A stretch of DNA of 64,000 nucleotides from CAVZMO01 sp963776195 (GTDB lineage: Bacteria; Nitrospirota; Thermodesulfovibrionia; Thermodesulfovibrionales; SM23-35). The stretch's first letter is position 1; each line of letters begins with the position of its first letter. The stretch lies in NCBI GenBank assembly GCA_963776195.1, contig CAVZMO010000036.1, positions 1 to 64,000 of the forward strand, in the 5' to 3' direction. The notes below the pieces were generated by a model, which was given only the letters and a program-made list of their open reading frames with translations, was not told the origin of the DNA and did no database searches. The position numbers and the translations under genes are program-made. Below, one piece after another: positions 17,025-27,890 of this stretch.

Positions 17025-18281
17025 ATGAATCGGTTGCTAAACTGGGATTGGAATACTAAAGAAAAACTTATCGATATTGATGATTGGGAAAAAAGATTCC
17101 CGGTCGTCCATGAATTTTTTGTGTCCGACGATGGCGAGAAAATCGCGGCCGTCGTGGAGATTGAAAACAAGAAAGTCGCTCCCTGCGTAAACGGAAAGAT
17201 CTGGAAAAACACCTATGAAAGAATATGGCCATTGAGATTCACCCCGGACAACCGCTTGGTCTGCGCTGTATTAAGGGACTATGAATGGACTCTCATTGTT
17301 GATGAAACTCTATGGGAAGAAAATATGATTTTGTCTGGAACTGACTTTCAGTCCCGATGGAAATATATCGCAGTGAATATAAAGAAAGATAATGAATTCG
17401 GGATTTCATTAAACGGCAAGTCCTGGGAGAACAAGTTTTTTGAAGCGACGAGATGTGATCATGAGTCCTGACGGCAGGAGTACCGCATCCCGTGTCAAAA
17501 CAAAAAGGATTGCGTCTCTGGATATTGCCGGCTATGCTGAAAGGGTCCTGACCGTTGCCGTAGACGGAAATCCCTGGGAGACGAAGTTCCTGAGTATTTG
17601 GGGTATTAGCTTCAGCCCGGATGGCAGCAGTGCGGCAGCAGGCGTGAAGCTGAAGCCTATGGAATTTACCATTGCAGTAGACGGAGTCTTGTGGCAGGAG
17701 ACATTTCTCTGTGTATGGGAGCCTGTCTTTAAAATGCAGACCGGTGAAGTCGTTGCGCCGGTCAAAACCGGCAGAGGCTGGACACTGGCTATCAACGGAC
17801 AACCGATGTGGGACAGATATTTCTCGCAGGTATGGGGGCAGAGATACAGCCCTGATGGCAAGAAAGATAGCAGCCGTTGCAGCTCCCGAATTTGGCAGAT
17901 GGACGATAATGCGTTGACGGTTCTCCATGGGAAAAGACATTCGGAGATGCGGTTTTCCCCCCTGCATTCAGCCCTGACGGCAAAAGGGTTGCCGCAATCG
18001 TAAAAGATAACGACAGGTACACAATTGCCGTGGATGGAAAAACATGGGATACGGATTTCGATATGATTTGGGACCCGGTATTCAGCCCTGACGGCAGCAT
18101 GATAGCGGCGAAAGCGGAACTCAACGGCAGGTATATGATTGTCGTTGATGGAAGAATCGGAAGGCAATTCTTTTGATGAACTCTGGGACCCGGTTTTTAG
18201 TCCTGATGGAGAGAAACTGCTGATAAGATGTATTGAGAATGGAAGATATTACGGAGGGTAGTACCGGTAAATGAACTGTAG
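17025..18281 (+). pseudogene. tmcD: TmcD-like Trp-rich beta-propeller protein, set 1 (several frameshifts)
   Basis: Homologue of the intact protein at 40406. It begins LNWDWNTKEKLIDIDDWEKRFP (compare ARWDWNTKEKLVANINEWKKKFP) and continues with repeated VDG.PW...F...W...FSPDG units. The reading changes frame near 17440, 17870 and 18170 and again near 18256, and ends at TAG 18279-18281 with PVNEL. TmcD is the cytoplasmic WD40-like subunit of the Tmc electron-transfer complex. It heads a set of seven Hmc/Tmc-like genes up to 24436. Whether the breaks are real or indel errors is unsettled; this set has more of them than set 2. Confidence 0.78.
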
Positions 18282-18304
18282 ATTGAGGGATTTCTTGTAG
18301 TACT

Positions 18305-18387
18305 GTCATTCCCGCTTGTCGGGAATCTTTCTGCATTGCAGTTTGATGGGAGAAGAACAAGAAGGATTCCGAACAAGTCGGAATGAC
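18305..18387. repeat. Inverted-repeat element between tmcD-like and tmcC-like genes of set 1
   Basis: GTCATTCCCGCTTGTCGGGAA at the left and an inverted, slightly diverged copy ending TCGGAATGAC at the right enclose about 30 bases, forming a long imperfect hairpin. Left and right arms each contain their own small palindrome. This is a dispersed palindromic repeat (MITE/BIME-like). The corresponding spacer in set 2 (41666-41680) is only 15 bases and lacks it. Confidence 0.65.
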
Positions 18388-18410
18388 ACACAAAAGGCTG
18401 AAAAAAGATT

Positions 18411-19057
18411 ATGTATGAATTTCTGACAAGCCTCGCAACTCTATGACTTTTTAAAAGGCCCTATGGTCTGGGTTTCGTTTATTATTTTTACCGGCGGGCA
18501 GTATATACCGGATAAGCTCTTTGCTGTCAAAGGCGAAGAAGGTCAAAGTTATCAGCACGTATATGAGCCTTAAGTACAGTCTGCGTTCGATCTTTCACTG
18601 GATCATCCCTTTTGCCAGTACGAACATGAGAAAACATCCGTGGTTTACCTGGTGGCCTTTCTTTTCCATGGCTGTTTAATCGTTACTCCGCTGGTTCTTC
18701 TTGCACACAATAAACTCTGGTATGATTCATGGCAGATACGGTTATGGTCTGTTCCTGAAAGAGTAGCCGATATAATGACCTTGATTGTTATTGTTCTGTG
18801 TCGTTATTTTTATGATACGGAGGATTGTTACTCCCGAGGTGAGATTTGTTACCTTCGCATCGGATTTCATTATTCTCGCAATCGCTGCTGCGCCGTTTGT
18901 CTCCGGTTTCCTGGCATATCATCAATTGTTTTTTGATTACAAGCTTATGGTAGCCCTCCATATTCTTTTCGGGGAAATAATGCTGGTCGGCAATCCCATT
19001 CACGAGATTAAGCCATATGCTATTTTTCTGGTTAACCAGGGCATATACGGGTTCTGA
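18411..19057 (+). pseudogene. TmcC/HmcE-like membrane cytochrome b subunit, set 1 (frameshifted)
   Basis: Homologue of the intact 224-residue protein at 41681. Fragments in three frames reconstruct it: MYEFLTS, a KGPMVWVSFIIFTGGSIY-type first helix, SLKYSLRSIFHWIIPFAST, VAFLFHGCLIVTPLVLLAHN, then from 18785 IRRIVTPEVRFVTFASDFIILAIAAAPFVSGFLAYHQLFF and LHILFGEIMLV. It is an integral membrane quinone/haem b protein that links periplasmic cytochrome to the cytoplasmic CCG subunit. The C-terminus after GEIMLV is shorter than in set 2. Multiple indels. Confidence 0.72.
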
Positions 19058-19123
19058 CTTTGGGGCTGTGCGCCATTCAAGGGATTATTAAATGATAAGA
19101 CAGATCATCAGGAGGATTATAAG

Positions 19124-20490
19124 ATGATTAAAGTTCAGAGAAAACCGGTTGCCGATCCCGGCATTGAAGAGAACGCAAAAAAACTCACCCCTGAAAAAAT
19201 TGAAAAGGTCATACAATGGGTCCTTGAAAAAGAAGCGGACGTAAGATTGAAGACCTTTGTCGAGACCTGTATCCACTGCGGTCTTTGTTCGGAAGCCTGC
19301 CATTATTTCCTTTCCTACAGGAGGGACCCGAGCTATGCTCCTGTGGCAAAGATCAGGCAGACGCTATGGGATATGCTGAAAAGAAAAGGGAAGGTTGATG
19401 CGGAAGACGTAAAAATGTACGCCCGCATAGCCTATGCCGAATGCAATATCTGCAGGCGTTGCAGCATGTACTGTCCCTTTGGTATAGATATGGCTTATAT
19501 GCTTAACCTTGTCCGCCGCATATGCGGTCTTCTTGGAGTAGTGCCGCAGTATCTGCAGGACCAGGCGAACAGCCACATGTATACATACACACAATCATGG
19601 CTTGCACAGGATGACTGGGTGGATACGGTCCAGTTTATTGAGGACGAACTCAGGATGGAGATAAAAAATGCCCGTATCCCGCTTGATAAGGTCGGCGCCG
19701 AGGTCATGTATTCTCCCCACAGCCTTGAGGCGAAATTCAAGACAAACCTTTTGTCCAATATCGCTTATATTCTTAACGTAGCCGGCGTTGACTGGACGAT
19801 GCCTTCTTTTGACGGCTGGGACAGCACGAATCAGGCGATGCATGTCGGGGACAATGAAACGATGGGCATGGTCGAGAGAATGCACTTTGAAGCTGCAATG
19901 AAGCTCAAGGTAAAGAAGATCATGACGAGCGAATGCGGGCATTCGTTCAGGGCAGCGGTATATGACGGCTCCCGGTGGTTAGGCTGGAAAGAACCCCCGA
20001 TAACGTATCTTCAGCCCACCCAGTTTTTTTATGAACTCATCAGGGACGGGAAGATCAAGATTGCAAAAAAGATAAAGGAGCCTGTGACGGTACAGGACCC
20101 GTGCAGTATTGTCAGAAACCGGGGTCTTGGGGGGATGCTCCGCTCTATTGTGAATTGCGACATGTGAGGACTTCAGGGACGTAAACCCGAGACTTGAGCA
20201 TAATTATTGTTGCTGCGCAGGTTCCGGGAGTTATCAACTACGGCCCTCCCTGGAAGTTCATCAGAATGGAAGGGGGCCGAGTAAAGATCAATCAGCTGAA
20301 AGCTACCGGCGCGAAGATTGTCATTACGCCCTGTCACAGCTGTCATAAAACAATCGAAGAGATGATTCATTACTACAAACTCGATATGCACGTCATGTTT
20401 ATCAGCGAAATTCTTGTGCAAAACATGTATGTTCCTGAAGAGATGAGAGTCGAAAAAACAAAGGATGAAGTAGTGAAGGACAAAGGATGA
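19124..20490 (+). CDS. HmcF/TmcB-like CCG-domain iron-sulfur protein, set 1 (frameshifted, Cys form)
   Basis: Cytoplasmic HdrD/DsrK-type subunit. Two [4Fe-4S] motifs, CIHCGLCSEACHYF and CNICRRCSMYCPFGID, then TSECGHSFRAA (about residue 270), DPCSIVRNRG, HNYC(C), and TPCHSC. The ECGH cysteine is a normal TGC here, whereas the set 2 paralogue has TGA at the same codon. The frame breaks near 20150 (around TCEDFRDVNP) and again near 20215 (after HNYCC), and resumes as VINYGPPWKFIRMEGG to the TGA at 20488-20490. The stop overlaps the ATG of the cytochrome gene. Thiol/disulfide or DsrC-type reduction is the family inference. Confidence 0.8.
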
Positions 20491-22151
20491 AAAAACCCCT
20501 TATCGGCCTCTTTTTATTGACGGCAATAATGAGCCTCATGTATTTTCATGAATGGAATACAGTCCCTTTATTCCGGTGAAAAAAATGAAAAGGCAGCCGG
20601 GAGAACGATACAGGAAAAACTGGTGATTGCCCATACGGAGATTTTCGGGAAATTGGAACGCCCGCAGGTTATTTTTAACCATGGCCTTCATACCGATGCC
20701 TTTAAAAAGGAGGGTTGTAAGACATGTCATCCGGTTACTCCCGAAGGCAATTACAGATTCGACTTCCCCGATAGTGCAACAAACAAGACTGCAAAAGAAA
20801 TAGAGGATTTATATCATGAAAAATGCATCAACTGCCATAAAAAGATAATGCAGAGAAAAGAATAAATCGCTTCCCATCCGCTGCGGTGATTGTCACATGA
20901 AGAAATTCGAATCTTTAACGATAAAATATCCGATAGTTGAGTTCGATTTTGCCTATCATGACAAGCATGTCAAAAAACTGAAAGAGGAGAAAGGTAAAGG
21001 ATGAATGCGGTGTTTGTCATCACACCTATGACCATCTGGAGAGAAGATGAATCATTGCGGCTGGTCTATGAAAAAGGGACGGAGGAATCCTGTTATTATT
21101 GCCATGATCTTGAATAAGCAAAGAGGTCCTGGGTTGGCGGCAATAACACAGGCAGCGGCCAAAAAAGGGCTTTCAATGCAGAAGGTTTCACATCAGCAAT
21201 GCGTAAATTGTCATCTGAGTTATATCAAAGCCGGTGAGAAAGCCGGCCCTGTCGAATGCATGAAATGCCACACCGGAAAATATAAAACAGTTGCGGAACT
21301 TGCAAATGTACCCAGACCGGAGCGGGACCAGCCGAAAAAGCCTTTTATCAGTATTGAAGACGGCAAAATGAAAGGCGTTTCCTTTGACCATGCATTTCAC
21401 GAAAAGAATGCGAAGACCTGCCGGTCCTGTCATCATGAAACATTGCAGTCATGCAGGAAATGCCATGGCATGGTCGGGTCAGCGGAAGGGAAATGGATCA
21501 ACCTGACTAATGCGTATCATGACCCGTCTTCAGACAGCAGTTGTGCCGGATGCCATAAGAAAAGCAAGGCGGACAAAAAGTGCGCCGGATGCCATCATCA
21601 TCTGCCTGATATGGATATACAGTCGAAAGGGCCGAAAAAGGAAACCTGCTACCGTCTGCCACAGCGGCAAGAAGGAAGGCCTGATAACAGGCAAACGGAT
21701 TTCACTCGCATCGCTTGAACGCCCAAGAAGGTCCCTGAAGAGGTGACGATCAAAATTCTTGAAAAGCAATATGAACCTTCTAAATTCCCTCATATAAAAA
21801 TTATCAGGAAGCTGGTCGGAAGTCTCGAATGACTCGAAGCTGGCGGCTTCTTTTCATCGCACCATGCAGACAATATGCAGAGGATGCCATCATCAGAGCG
21901 CGGTCGAAGCAGAGGCTAAGGACAACAAACCGCCTTATTGCAGAAACTGTCATTCAATCGTATTCGATACAAAAAATCCGAACAGGCCGAGGCTCCTTGC
22001 CGCGTATCACCGTCAATGCCTGACCTGTCATGAAAAAATGGATATCAAAGAAAAAGGATGCGCGGATTGCCATAAAGAAAAGGTCCTGCAGCCGAAAGAC
22101 CTTTTGACGGATGCGGACGATATGCAGACTATTTCCAAAAGGGGTGTTTAG
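20487..22151 (+). CDS. Sixteen-haem HmcA-like cytochrome c, set 1 (several frameshifts)
   Basis: Following the protein across frames gives 15 intact CxxCH motifs plus a sixteenth at 21649-21664 that needs a one-base correction, the haem number of Hmc high-molecular-weight cytochrome. The start MKKPLIGLFLLTAIMSLMY is a secretion signal. The order of motifs matches set 2 one for one: CKTCH, CINCH, CGDCH, CGVCH, CYYCH, CVNCH, CMKCH, CRSCH, CRKCH, CAGCH, CAGCH, C--CH, CRGCH, CRNCH, CLTCH, CADCH. Frames change near 20570, 20870, 21010-21050, 21655 and 21830. A periplasmic electron wire accepting electrons from hydrogenase-linked cytochromes is the known family role. Confidence 0.8.
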
Positions 22152-22277
22152 ATGTATATTTTTGATCAGATATTGAGCGCAAAAGGCTATGAATATATGA
22201 TAGCTGTTCTGTTTCTGTTTATTTTTATTATTTTCTACAAGTTCCTAAGTACTGACAGGATTGACGGAGACGAATAA
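22152..22277 (+). CDS. HmcD-like small membrane protein, set 1
   Basis: 41 residues, MYIFDQILSAKGYEYMIAVL then a single hydrophobic helix (FLFIFIIFYKF) and a charged tail STDRIDGDE. It starts directly after the stop of the 16-haem cytochrome gene (TAG then ATG). Its counterpart in set 2 at 45480 shares the FxQLxSxKGYEYxIAV core. Position and size correspond to HmcD of the Hmc complex. Intact. Confidence 0.75.
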   Translation: MYIFDQILSAKGYEYMIAVLFLFIFIIFYKFLSTDRIDGDE

Positions 22278-22292
22278 AATGGAGTATTTCGG

Positions 22293-23224
22293 ATGGCAAT
22301 GAACAGAAGAGAATTTCTTAAAAGAACGGCGACAATAGCGGGGACCGCTGTCCTCGGGAGCAGTGCGCATACCTCTGCTGACCAGGATCCTGTCCCGAAG
22401 GCCGACCGATATGCAGTGCTCGTTGACACGACAGTCTGTATCGGCTGCAGAAAGTGCGAATGGGCGTGCAATGAATGGAACAAAAATCCCAACCAGCCGA
22501 TCAAAGAATTTGAAGATAAATCGGTTTTTAACGATATAAGGAGGACACATGCCCCGACATTTACCGTAGTCAACCGCTTTATCAACCCAAAGACTCAAAA
22601 CCCATATACGTAAAAAAACAGTGCATGCATTGTGAAGAACCCGGCTGCAAGTCTGCGTGTTTTGTCGATGCATTCAAAAAGACGGAAAAAGGGGCGGTCA
22701 TCTATAATGCAGGCGTCTGTGTCGGATGCCGGTATTGTATGGTCGCCTGTCCCTTTGATATCCCGGCATATGAATATAATGAACCGCTTAATCCCCGCAT
22801 TACAAAATGCACCTTTTGCTTTGACAGGATCGGCAAGGAAGGCGGTGTTCCGGCATGCGTGAAGATCTGCCCTACCGAGACCCTGCGTCTTCGGCAAAAG
22901 AAAGGACCTGATCAACCTTGCCCATGAGAGGATACGGAATAATCCGCGAAAATATATGGATCATGTCTATGGCGAGCATGAGGTCGGCGGAACGAGCTGG
23001 TTATATCTTTCAGCAATCCCCTTCGACCAGATAGGTCTTCAGGACAGATATCAGGTAAAGACCCCTATTCCCGAATCTGAAGCAAGGGGTTTCTCTTCAC
23101 GACAAAAGTATTCGAGATGGTTGCTGCATGGCCGCTCGTGTTTGCAGCTTTTCATGCGATATCAGAAAATACGGAAAAAGCGGAACGGTCAGGATGCTCA
23201 TTCAACAAAGGAAGACAACCATGA
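22293..23224 (+). CDS. HmcB/DsrO-like periplasmic ferredoxin subunit, set 1 (frameshifted)
   Basis: A twin-arginine signal (MNRREFLKRTATIAGTAVLG) directs it to the periplasm. Cysteine clusters follow the four-cluster DsrO/HmcB pattern: CIGCRKCEWACN, CMHCEEPGCKSACF, CVGCRYCMVACPF, and CTFCFDR with CVKICP. Frame breaks occur near 22600, 22890 and 23090; the last part (TTKVFEMVAAWPLVFAAFHAIS) forms a C-terminal membrane helix. The final TGA overlaps the ATG of the NrfD-like gene (ATGA at 23221). It passes electrons between the 16-haem cytochrome and the membrane subunit. Confidence 0.82.
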
Positions 23225-24436
23225 ACAGAAAACCTGATTCCGCATCCTGGATTCAAAACAAGATATTACTTGGCATGACTTTCCCGGAATATATAAAATC
23301 GAATTTTACTGTTCCTAATGCGATTGCGGCGATTATTTTAATCGTTTCAATCCCGGTAATGATATACAGATTTCATATACGGACTCGGTCCGTCAACAAA
23401 CCTTTCCGATACGAATCCATGGGGAATCTGGATAGGTATTGATGTGCTTTGCGGCATCGCCCTTGCCGCAGGCGGCCTTGTTATCGGCACTGCATACCAC
23501 CTTTTCGGCATGAAGCAATATCGGCATTTTGTGAAGCCCGCAATCCTTACCAGCCTTCTCGGATATCTCTTTTCCGTATTCGGCCTTCTTTTTGATCTCG
23601 GACGGTATTACCGGCTCCCGTATCCCATGGTCGTGTCGTTCGGTTTTTCCTCCATCATGTTTTTGATCGCCTGGCATTTTGCGCTTTACATCATGATACT
23701 TTTTACCGAATGGAGCCCGTCTCTTTTTGAGTGGCTGAACCTGAAAAAGTTCCGTGATTTTTTTCATAAACTTGCAATCTGGGCAACGGTATTCGGCGTC
23801 GTCATAGCAGGGGGTCACCAGTCCGCACTGGGCGCATTGTTCCTTGTAGCGCCCGGCAAACTGCATCCCCTTTGGTATTCGGAACTTCTGCCCCTCTATT
23901 TTCTGCTCTCCGCGATTATAGCCGGACTCACCATGGTTATCTTTGAAAGCAGCCTTACGCACAAGGCATTTAAAAGACAGCTTGAACATTTCAATCCCGC
24001 CGAATTCGACAGACTCACTTTAGGGCTTGCAAAGGCAGCTTCGGCTGCCCTGTTCACTTATTTTTTCCTTAAACTCTTCGGACTGGCTCACTCCAATAAC
24101 TGGAAGTACCTTTTCACTCCTTATGGATACTGGTTCCTTTTCGAGATTCTCGGCCTGGTTTTTCTCCCGGCCTTTCTTTTTGCATACAGCGTCCGGTATA
24201 AAAAAATAACGATGGCCCGATGGACGGCCTTTATTGTGGTAATCGGCATCGTATTAAACCGTATCAATACCTCGGTCATTGCATTTAACTGGAACGCTCC
24301 GGAACGGTATTATCCCCACTGGATGGAAGTAGTCATAACAGTAGGCATTATCACCATGGAGGTCATTGCATTCCGGTGGATCGTCAACCGCATGGCCATT
24401 CTCTATGACCATCCGGATTATGAATCAACCCATTAA
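23221..24436 (+). CDS. HmcC/DsrP-like NrfD-family membrane subunit, set 1 (one frameshift)
   Basis: About 405 residues with roughly ten hydrophobic helices. MNRKPDSASWIQNKILLGMTFPEY begins it; after a one-base break near 23375 the frame continues WGIWIGIDVLCGIALAAGGLVIGTAYHLFGMKQYRHFV, GHQSALGALFLVAPGKLHPLWYS and a C-terminal HPDYESTH. This is the NrfD/HmcC/DsrP menaquinol-interacting membrane family. The set 2 copy at 46599 is the same length. It closes gene set 1; a hydrogenase maturation protease follows after 71 bases. Confidence 0.85.
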
Positions 24437-24507
24437 CCTGACATATATACCAGCCATTATTTTTATTATGGAGGACGGTTGATCAGCTTCTCTGAATATG
24501 TCGCATC

Positions 24508-24966
24508 GTGAAAACTTTAGTCTTTGGCATAGGGAATTTGCTCCGCTCCGATGACGGGGTAGGGTTACACATCATCGAGCATCTGAGGAAAGAGAATTTA
24601 GGCGACGCCGCAGATTTAAAGGAAGGATCAACGGGCCTTGATATCCTCGACGCGATAAAAGGGTACGACAGGATAATTTTTGTTGATGCAATAAAGAGCG
24701 CCGGAGAGCCGGGGAAAATCTATAAGCTCTCCGTGGAAGATTTCCAAAATACCGAAACCCTCCATTCATTCTCAACGCATCTCAATATGGATTTCTTTAC
24801 CATGATCGAGCTGGGGGAAAAGTTGTTTCCGGGACAGATACCTGAAGATATAATAATTATCGCTGTTGAAGCAGACGATACAACGACAATTTCCGATAAA
24901 TGTTCGCCAAATGTGGAGAAGGCGATACCGGTGGCTGTTGATTTGGTTAAGACCCTGCTTTCTTAA
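24508..24966 (+). CDS. [NiFe] hydrogenase maturation protease (HyaD/HupD family)
   Basis: 152 residues from GTG 24508. MKTLVFGIGNLLRSDDGVGLHIIEHL carries the Ni-sensing acidic residue in the GNxLxxDDGxG motif; FVDAIKSAGEPG holds the second acid and LHSFSTHLN the His. This endopeptidase removes the C-terminal peptide of the hydrogenase large subunit after Ni insertion. The likely substrate gene is 30 kb away (55217), whose product keeps such a C-terminal extension. Its location right after Hmc set 1 links that complex with hydrogen metabolism. Intact. Confidence 0.88.
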   Translation: MKTLVFGIGNLLRSDDGVGLHIIEHLRKENLGDAADLKEGSTGLDILDAIKGYDRIIFVDAIKSAGEPGKIYKLSVEDFQNTETLHSFSTHLNMDFFTMIELGEKLFPGQIPEDIIIIAVEADDTTTISDKCSPNVEKAIPVAVDLVKTLLS

Positions 24967-25133
24967 CCATCAAAATACATTATTATGTTTGCGATTATAC
25001 TCCATGTTACTATTTGTGTGGCCGGACAAGGTCATATATAATTATTTTAGCGGACTACCGGGCAAAATGCGGAATATCTCATAATATCCCGGAGACTGAG
25101 CGAGATATGGAATTCTAAAACAAAAGGAGTATT

Positions 25134-26498
25134 ATGTTCGAAACGTTACGATCAATGGTCTCAAAAACGACGGCGGATTATGCGGACTTACGATATGAGA
25201 CAAAGAAAGAGACGAGGATTCTGTTTAACGGGAAAGAACTTTTTCACATAGGTTCCAACTCAACCGACGGGTTTGTGATAAGGACCTTAAAGGATGGCGG
25301 CCTTTCGTCAACAGCCTATACCCGTGCGGACGATGCCGACAAAGCTCTTCGTATTACGGAAGAAAACGCCGCCTTAATAGCGCGGCATATAAACAAACCG
25401 GTTGAGTTCACAAGGACTGATGTCATCAAGGATACTTTTCTTCCCGACATAGATGAAGACCCGCGAAACATTTCGATCGACGAAAAACTCCGTCTGACGA
25501 AGGACTATAATTCCATAGCTTTAAGTCATGACAAGATCGCTACTACCAATATCCTTTATAGTGAAACCGTCCGTGAGAAATACTTTATAAATACCGAGGG
25601 GACCGAGGTCAGAGAGGATCTCGTTACCACGACAATAAGTGGAATGATTACGAGTAAAGATGGAACACTTACCCAGAATGTTCGAGTTGCTATAGGAGGG
25701 AGCAGCGGGTTCGCCTTGTTGAGGCGTCAGGAAGAAGAGCTTGAGAAAAGGACGGCGATAGCGTTGGATTTGTTAAAGGCGACGCCTATTACCGGCGGAA
25801 CATACAACGTTATTCTCAATCAGGACCTCGCGGGAGTCTTTACCCACGAGGCCTTCGGCCATTTCTCAGAGGCGGACCTTATAGAAGACTCTCCCACGAT
25901 GAGGGAGAGAATGCGGATCGGGGCCGGGATCGGCAATGAAATACTGAGCATCACCGACGACCCTACAATGCCCCGGCAGTTGGGTTTCTACTGTTATGAT
26001 GATGAAGGCGTAAAGACGCGGCCTTCGCAGCTTATGAAGCAGGGCGTGCTCGTCGGACGTCTGCATTCGAGGAGAACCGCCGCTGCCTTCGGTGAGGGAG
26101 TTACCGGGCATAGTATCGCAGAAGACTATCGTTATGCGCCGATAGTGAGAATGGGAAATATCTTTATCGAACCCGGCAAGAACAGCTTTGAGGACCTTCT
26201 CTCGATGCTTGGAGACGGAGTATACATTCTCGATAGTAAGGGAGGCCAAACGAGCGGTGAAAATTTTACCTTCGGTGCGCAATACGGTTACATAGTCAAA
26301 GGCGGAAAGACGACGGCCATGGTCCGTGATATTAATATCTCCGGCAATCTTTATAGTACGTTAAAGAGCATAACCGCCGTCGGAAATGATCTTGTCCTGA
26401 GCAAAATAGGCGGATGCGGAAAAGGACAGCTGAACATCCGTTCCTGTCACGGCGGTCCTCATGTGCTGATCAAGAACGTGCTCATAGGGGGGATATAA
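25134..26498 (+). CDS. tldD: TldD-like zinc metalloprotease
   Basis: 454 residues of the TldD/PmbA family. The HExxxH zinc motif (HEAFGH) is at residues 238-243, within LNQDLAGVFTHEAFGHFSEADL; the C-terminal block GGKTTAMVRDINISGN is typical. TldD and TldE form a heterodimeric protease that degrades or matures small modified peptides in the cytoplasm. AAAGGAGTATT precedes the ATG. The stop overlaps the start of the next gene (TAATG), so the two are translationally coupled. Intact. Confidence 0.9.
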   Translation: MFETLRSMVSKTTADYADLRYETKKETRILFNGKELFHIGSNSTDGFVIRTLKDGGLSSTAYTRADDADKALRITEENAALIARHINKPVEFTRTDVIKDTFLPDIDEDPRNISIDEKLRLTKDYNSIALSHDKIATTNILYSETVREKYFINTEGTEVREDLVTTTISGMITSKDGTLTQNVRVAIGGSSGFALLRRQEEELEKRTAIALDLLKATPITGGTYNVILNQDLAGVFTHEAFGHFSEADLIEDSPTMRERMRIGAGIGNEILSITDDPTMPRQLGFYCYDDEGVKTRPSQLMKQGVLVGRLHSRRTAAAFGEGVTGHSIAEDYRYAPIVRMGNIFIEPGKNSFEDLLSMLGDGVYILDSKGGQTSGENFTFGAQYGYIVKGGKTTAMVRDINISGNLYSTLKSITAVGNDLVLSKIGGCGKGQLNIRSCHGGPHVLIKNVLIGGI

Positions 26499-27790
26499 TG
26501 GAGCGGCTACTCGAAATGGCCAAAAGGGTAAGCGATCAGGCTGAGATATACTCCATTGCTGGCAGATCGGACGGAGTTTCCTTCGAAAATGCCCATTTAA
26601 AAGATATCGAGAGCAGTATGCAATCCGGACTGAGCCTGAGAATCATAAAAGATGACAAATTGGGTTTCGCGTATACGAAAAACCTGATTCACAGGGAGGA
26701 GCTTATACGGAACGCCATCGATTCCCTTAAGGGAGAAGTGGAGGGATTATTCAAGTTCCCTCTAACAAAGGACCCGCCTTCCCTCGACACCTGCGATCTG
26801 TCGATCGAAACTCTCGCGAATTCTGAAATGGTGGAGGAATGCAGGAGGGTTTGCGAGCTTTTGTCTGAGAGGAGCAAGGGGCAGATCAATATATCGGGAC
26901 ACCGCTCAATGAGCGGCACAAGAATCATAAACAGTTCCGGGACGGACCTTTCTCTAAAGTCTTCTGCATACTTTCTGAGTGCACAGATACTTTATCCTTA
27001 TTCGTATGCGTCTCTACACCGTCCCCTCATATCAAAAGCCTTCAAGAAAGCCCCTGATGCATATTTGGATTATCTCGTGGACACGTACAGCCGGTCCATG
27101 AGGGAAGTGACTCCTGACGGAGGGAAGATGAAGGTGCTGTTCTTGCCTGAAACCGCATATGTGCTGATGTGGAGGCTTCAAAGTGCAGCGAGCGCGGTGA
27201 GCATTTACCAGAATATTTCTCCCCTTGCCGAAAAAATCGGCGAAAAGATATTCGATGAAAAGTTCTCGGTGTACAACGAACCCTTGAACGACTCCCTCCC
27301 CGGTGCAAGGGCGTTCGACGACGAGGGAACTCCCTGCAGACGTTTCCCTATCATTGAAAAAGGCGCCTTGAAAAATTTTTACTGTGACCTTTACTTTGCC
27401 CAAAAATTGAAGACCGTTCCGACAGGGCATGGATTCAAAGGCTCGGTGTCCTCAAAGCCGGTACCATCGCTCAGCCATCTTTCCATATCCCCGGGCAATA
27501 TATCTTTTCCTGATCTCCTGAAGTCCATTGACCGTGGAATAATTATTGCGGGCGCTCTGGGGGCCCACAGCGGCAACATCCCGAACGGAGATTTTTCGAT
27601 AGGTCTTTCTCCGGGACTGTATGTTGAAAAGGGTGAAATAATCGGGCATGTGAAAGACGCGATGGCCGCGGGAAATATATACGACACGCTAAAGAACATT
27701 GTTGCTATCGAAGATACGCTATATCCTGGCTCCGGCGGGACTTTTCCTTCTCTTCTATTCGATAATATTAATGTAACGACAAAAAAGTGA
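26498..27790 (+). CDS. pmbA: TldE/PmbA-like partner of TldD
   Basis: 430 residues from ATG 26498, 1 base overlapping the tldD stop. Family sequence throughout (GVSFENAHLKDIESSMQSGLSLRIIKDDKLGFAYT; C-terminal NGDFSIGLSPGLYVEKGEIIGHVKDAMAAGNIYDTL). The HExxxH motif is absent, as expected for the TldE subunit that completes the chamber. An upstream in-frame start at 26414 would lie inside tldD and is rejected. Partner in a peptide-processing protease; substrate here unknown. Intact. Confidence 0.9.
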   Translation: MERLLEMAKRVSDQAEIYSIAGRSDGVSFENAHLKDIESSMQSGLSLRIIKDDKLGFAYTKNLIHREELIRNAIDSLKGEVEGLFKFPLTKDPPSLDTCDLSIETLANSEMVEECRRVCELLSERSKGQINISGHRSMSGTRIINSSGTDLSLKSSAYFLSAQILYPYSYASLHRPLISKAFKKAPDAYLDYLVDTYSRSMREVTPDGGKMKVLFLPETAYVLMWRLQSAASAVSIYQNISPLAEKIGEKIFDEKFSVYNEPLNDSLPGARAFDDEGTPCRRFPIIEKGALKNFYCDLYFAQKLKTVPTGHGFKGSVSSKPVPSLSHLSISPGNISFPDLLKSIDRGIIIAGALGAHSGNIPNGDFSIGLSPGLYVEKGEIIGHVKDAMAAGNIYDTLKNIVAIEDTLYPGSGGTFPSLLFDNINVTTKK

Positions 27791-27890
27791 AGGCATGGGC
27801 AAGATCATACCTGTCCGAGATGAGGTATGACTATATGGATTCAAGCGGACTTGATATCCGGATCAATATAATAAAAGGGGTGATGAAGCA

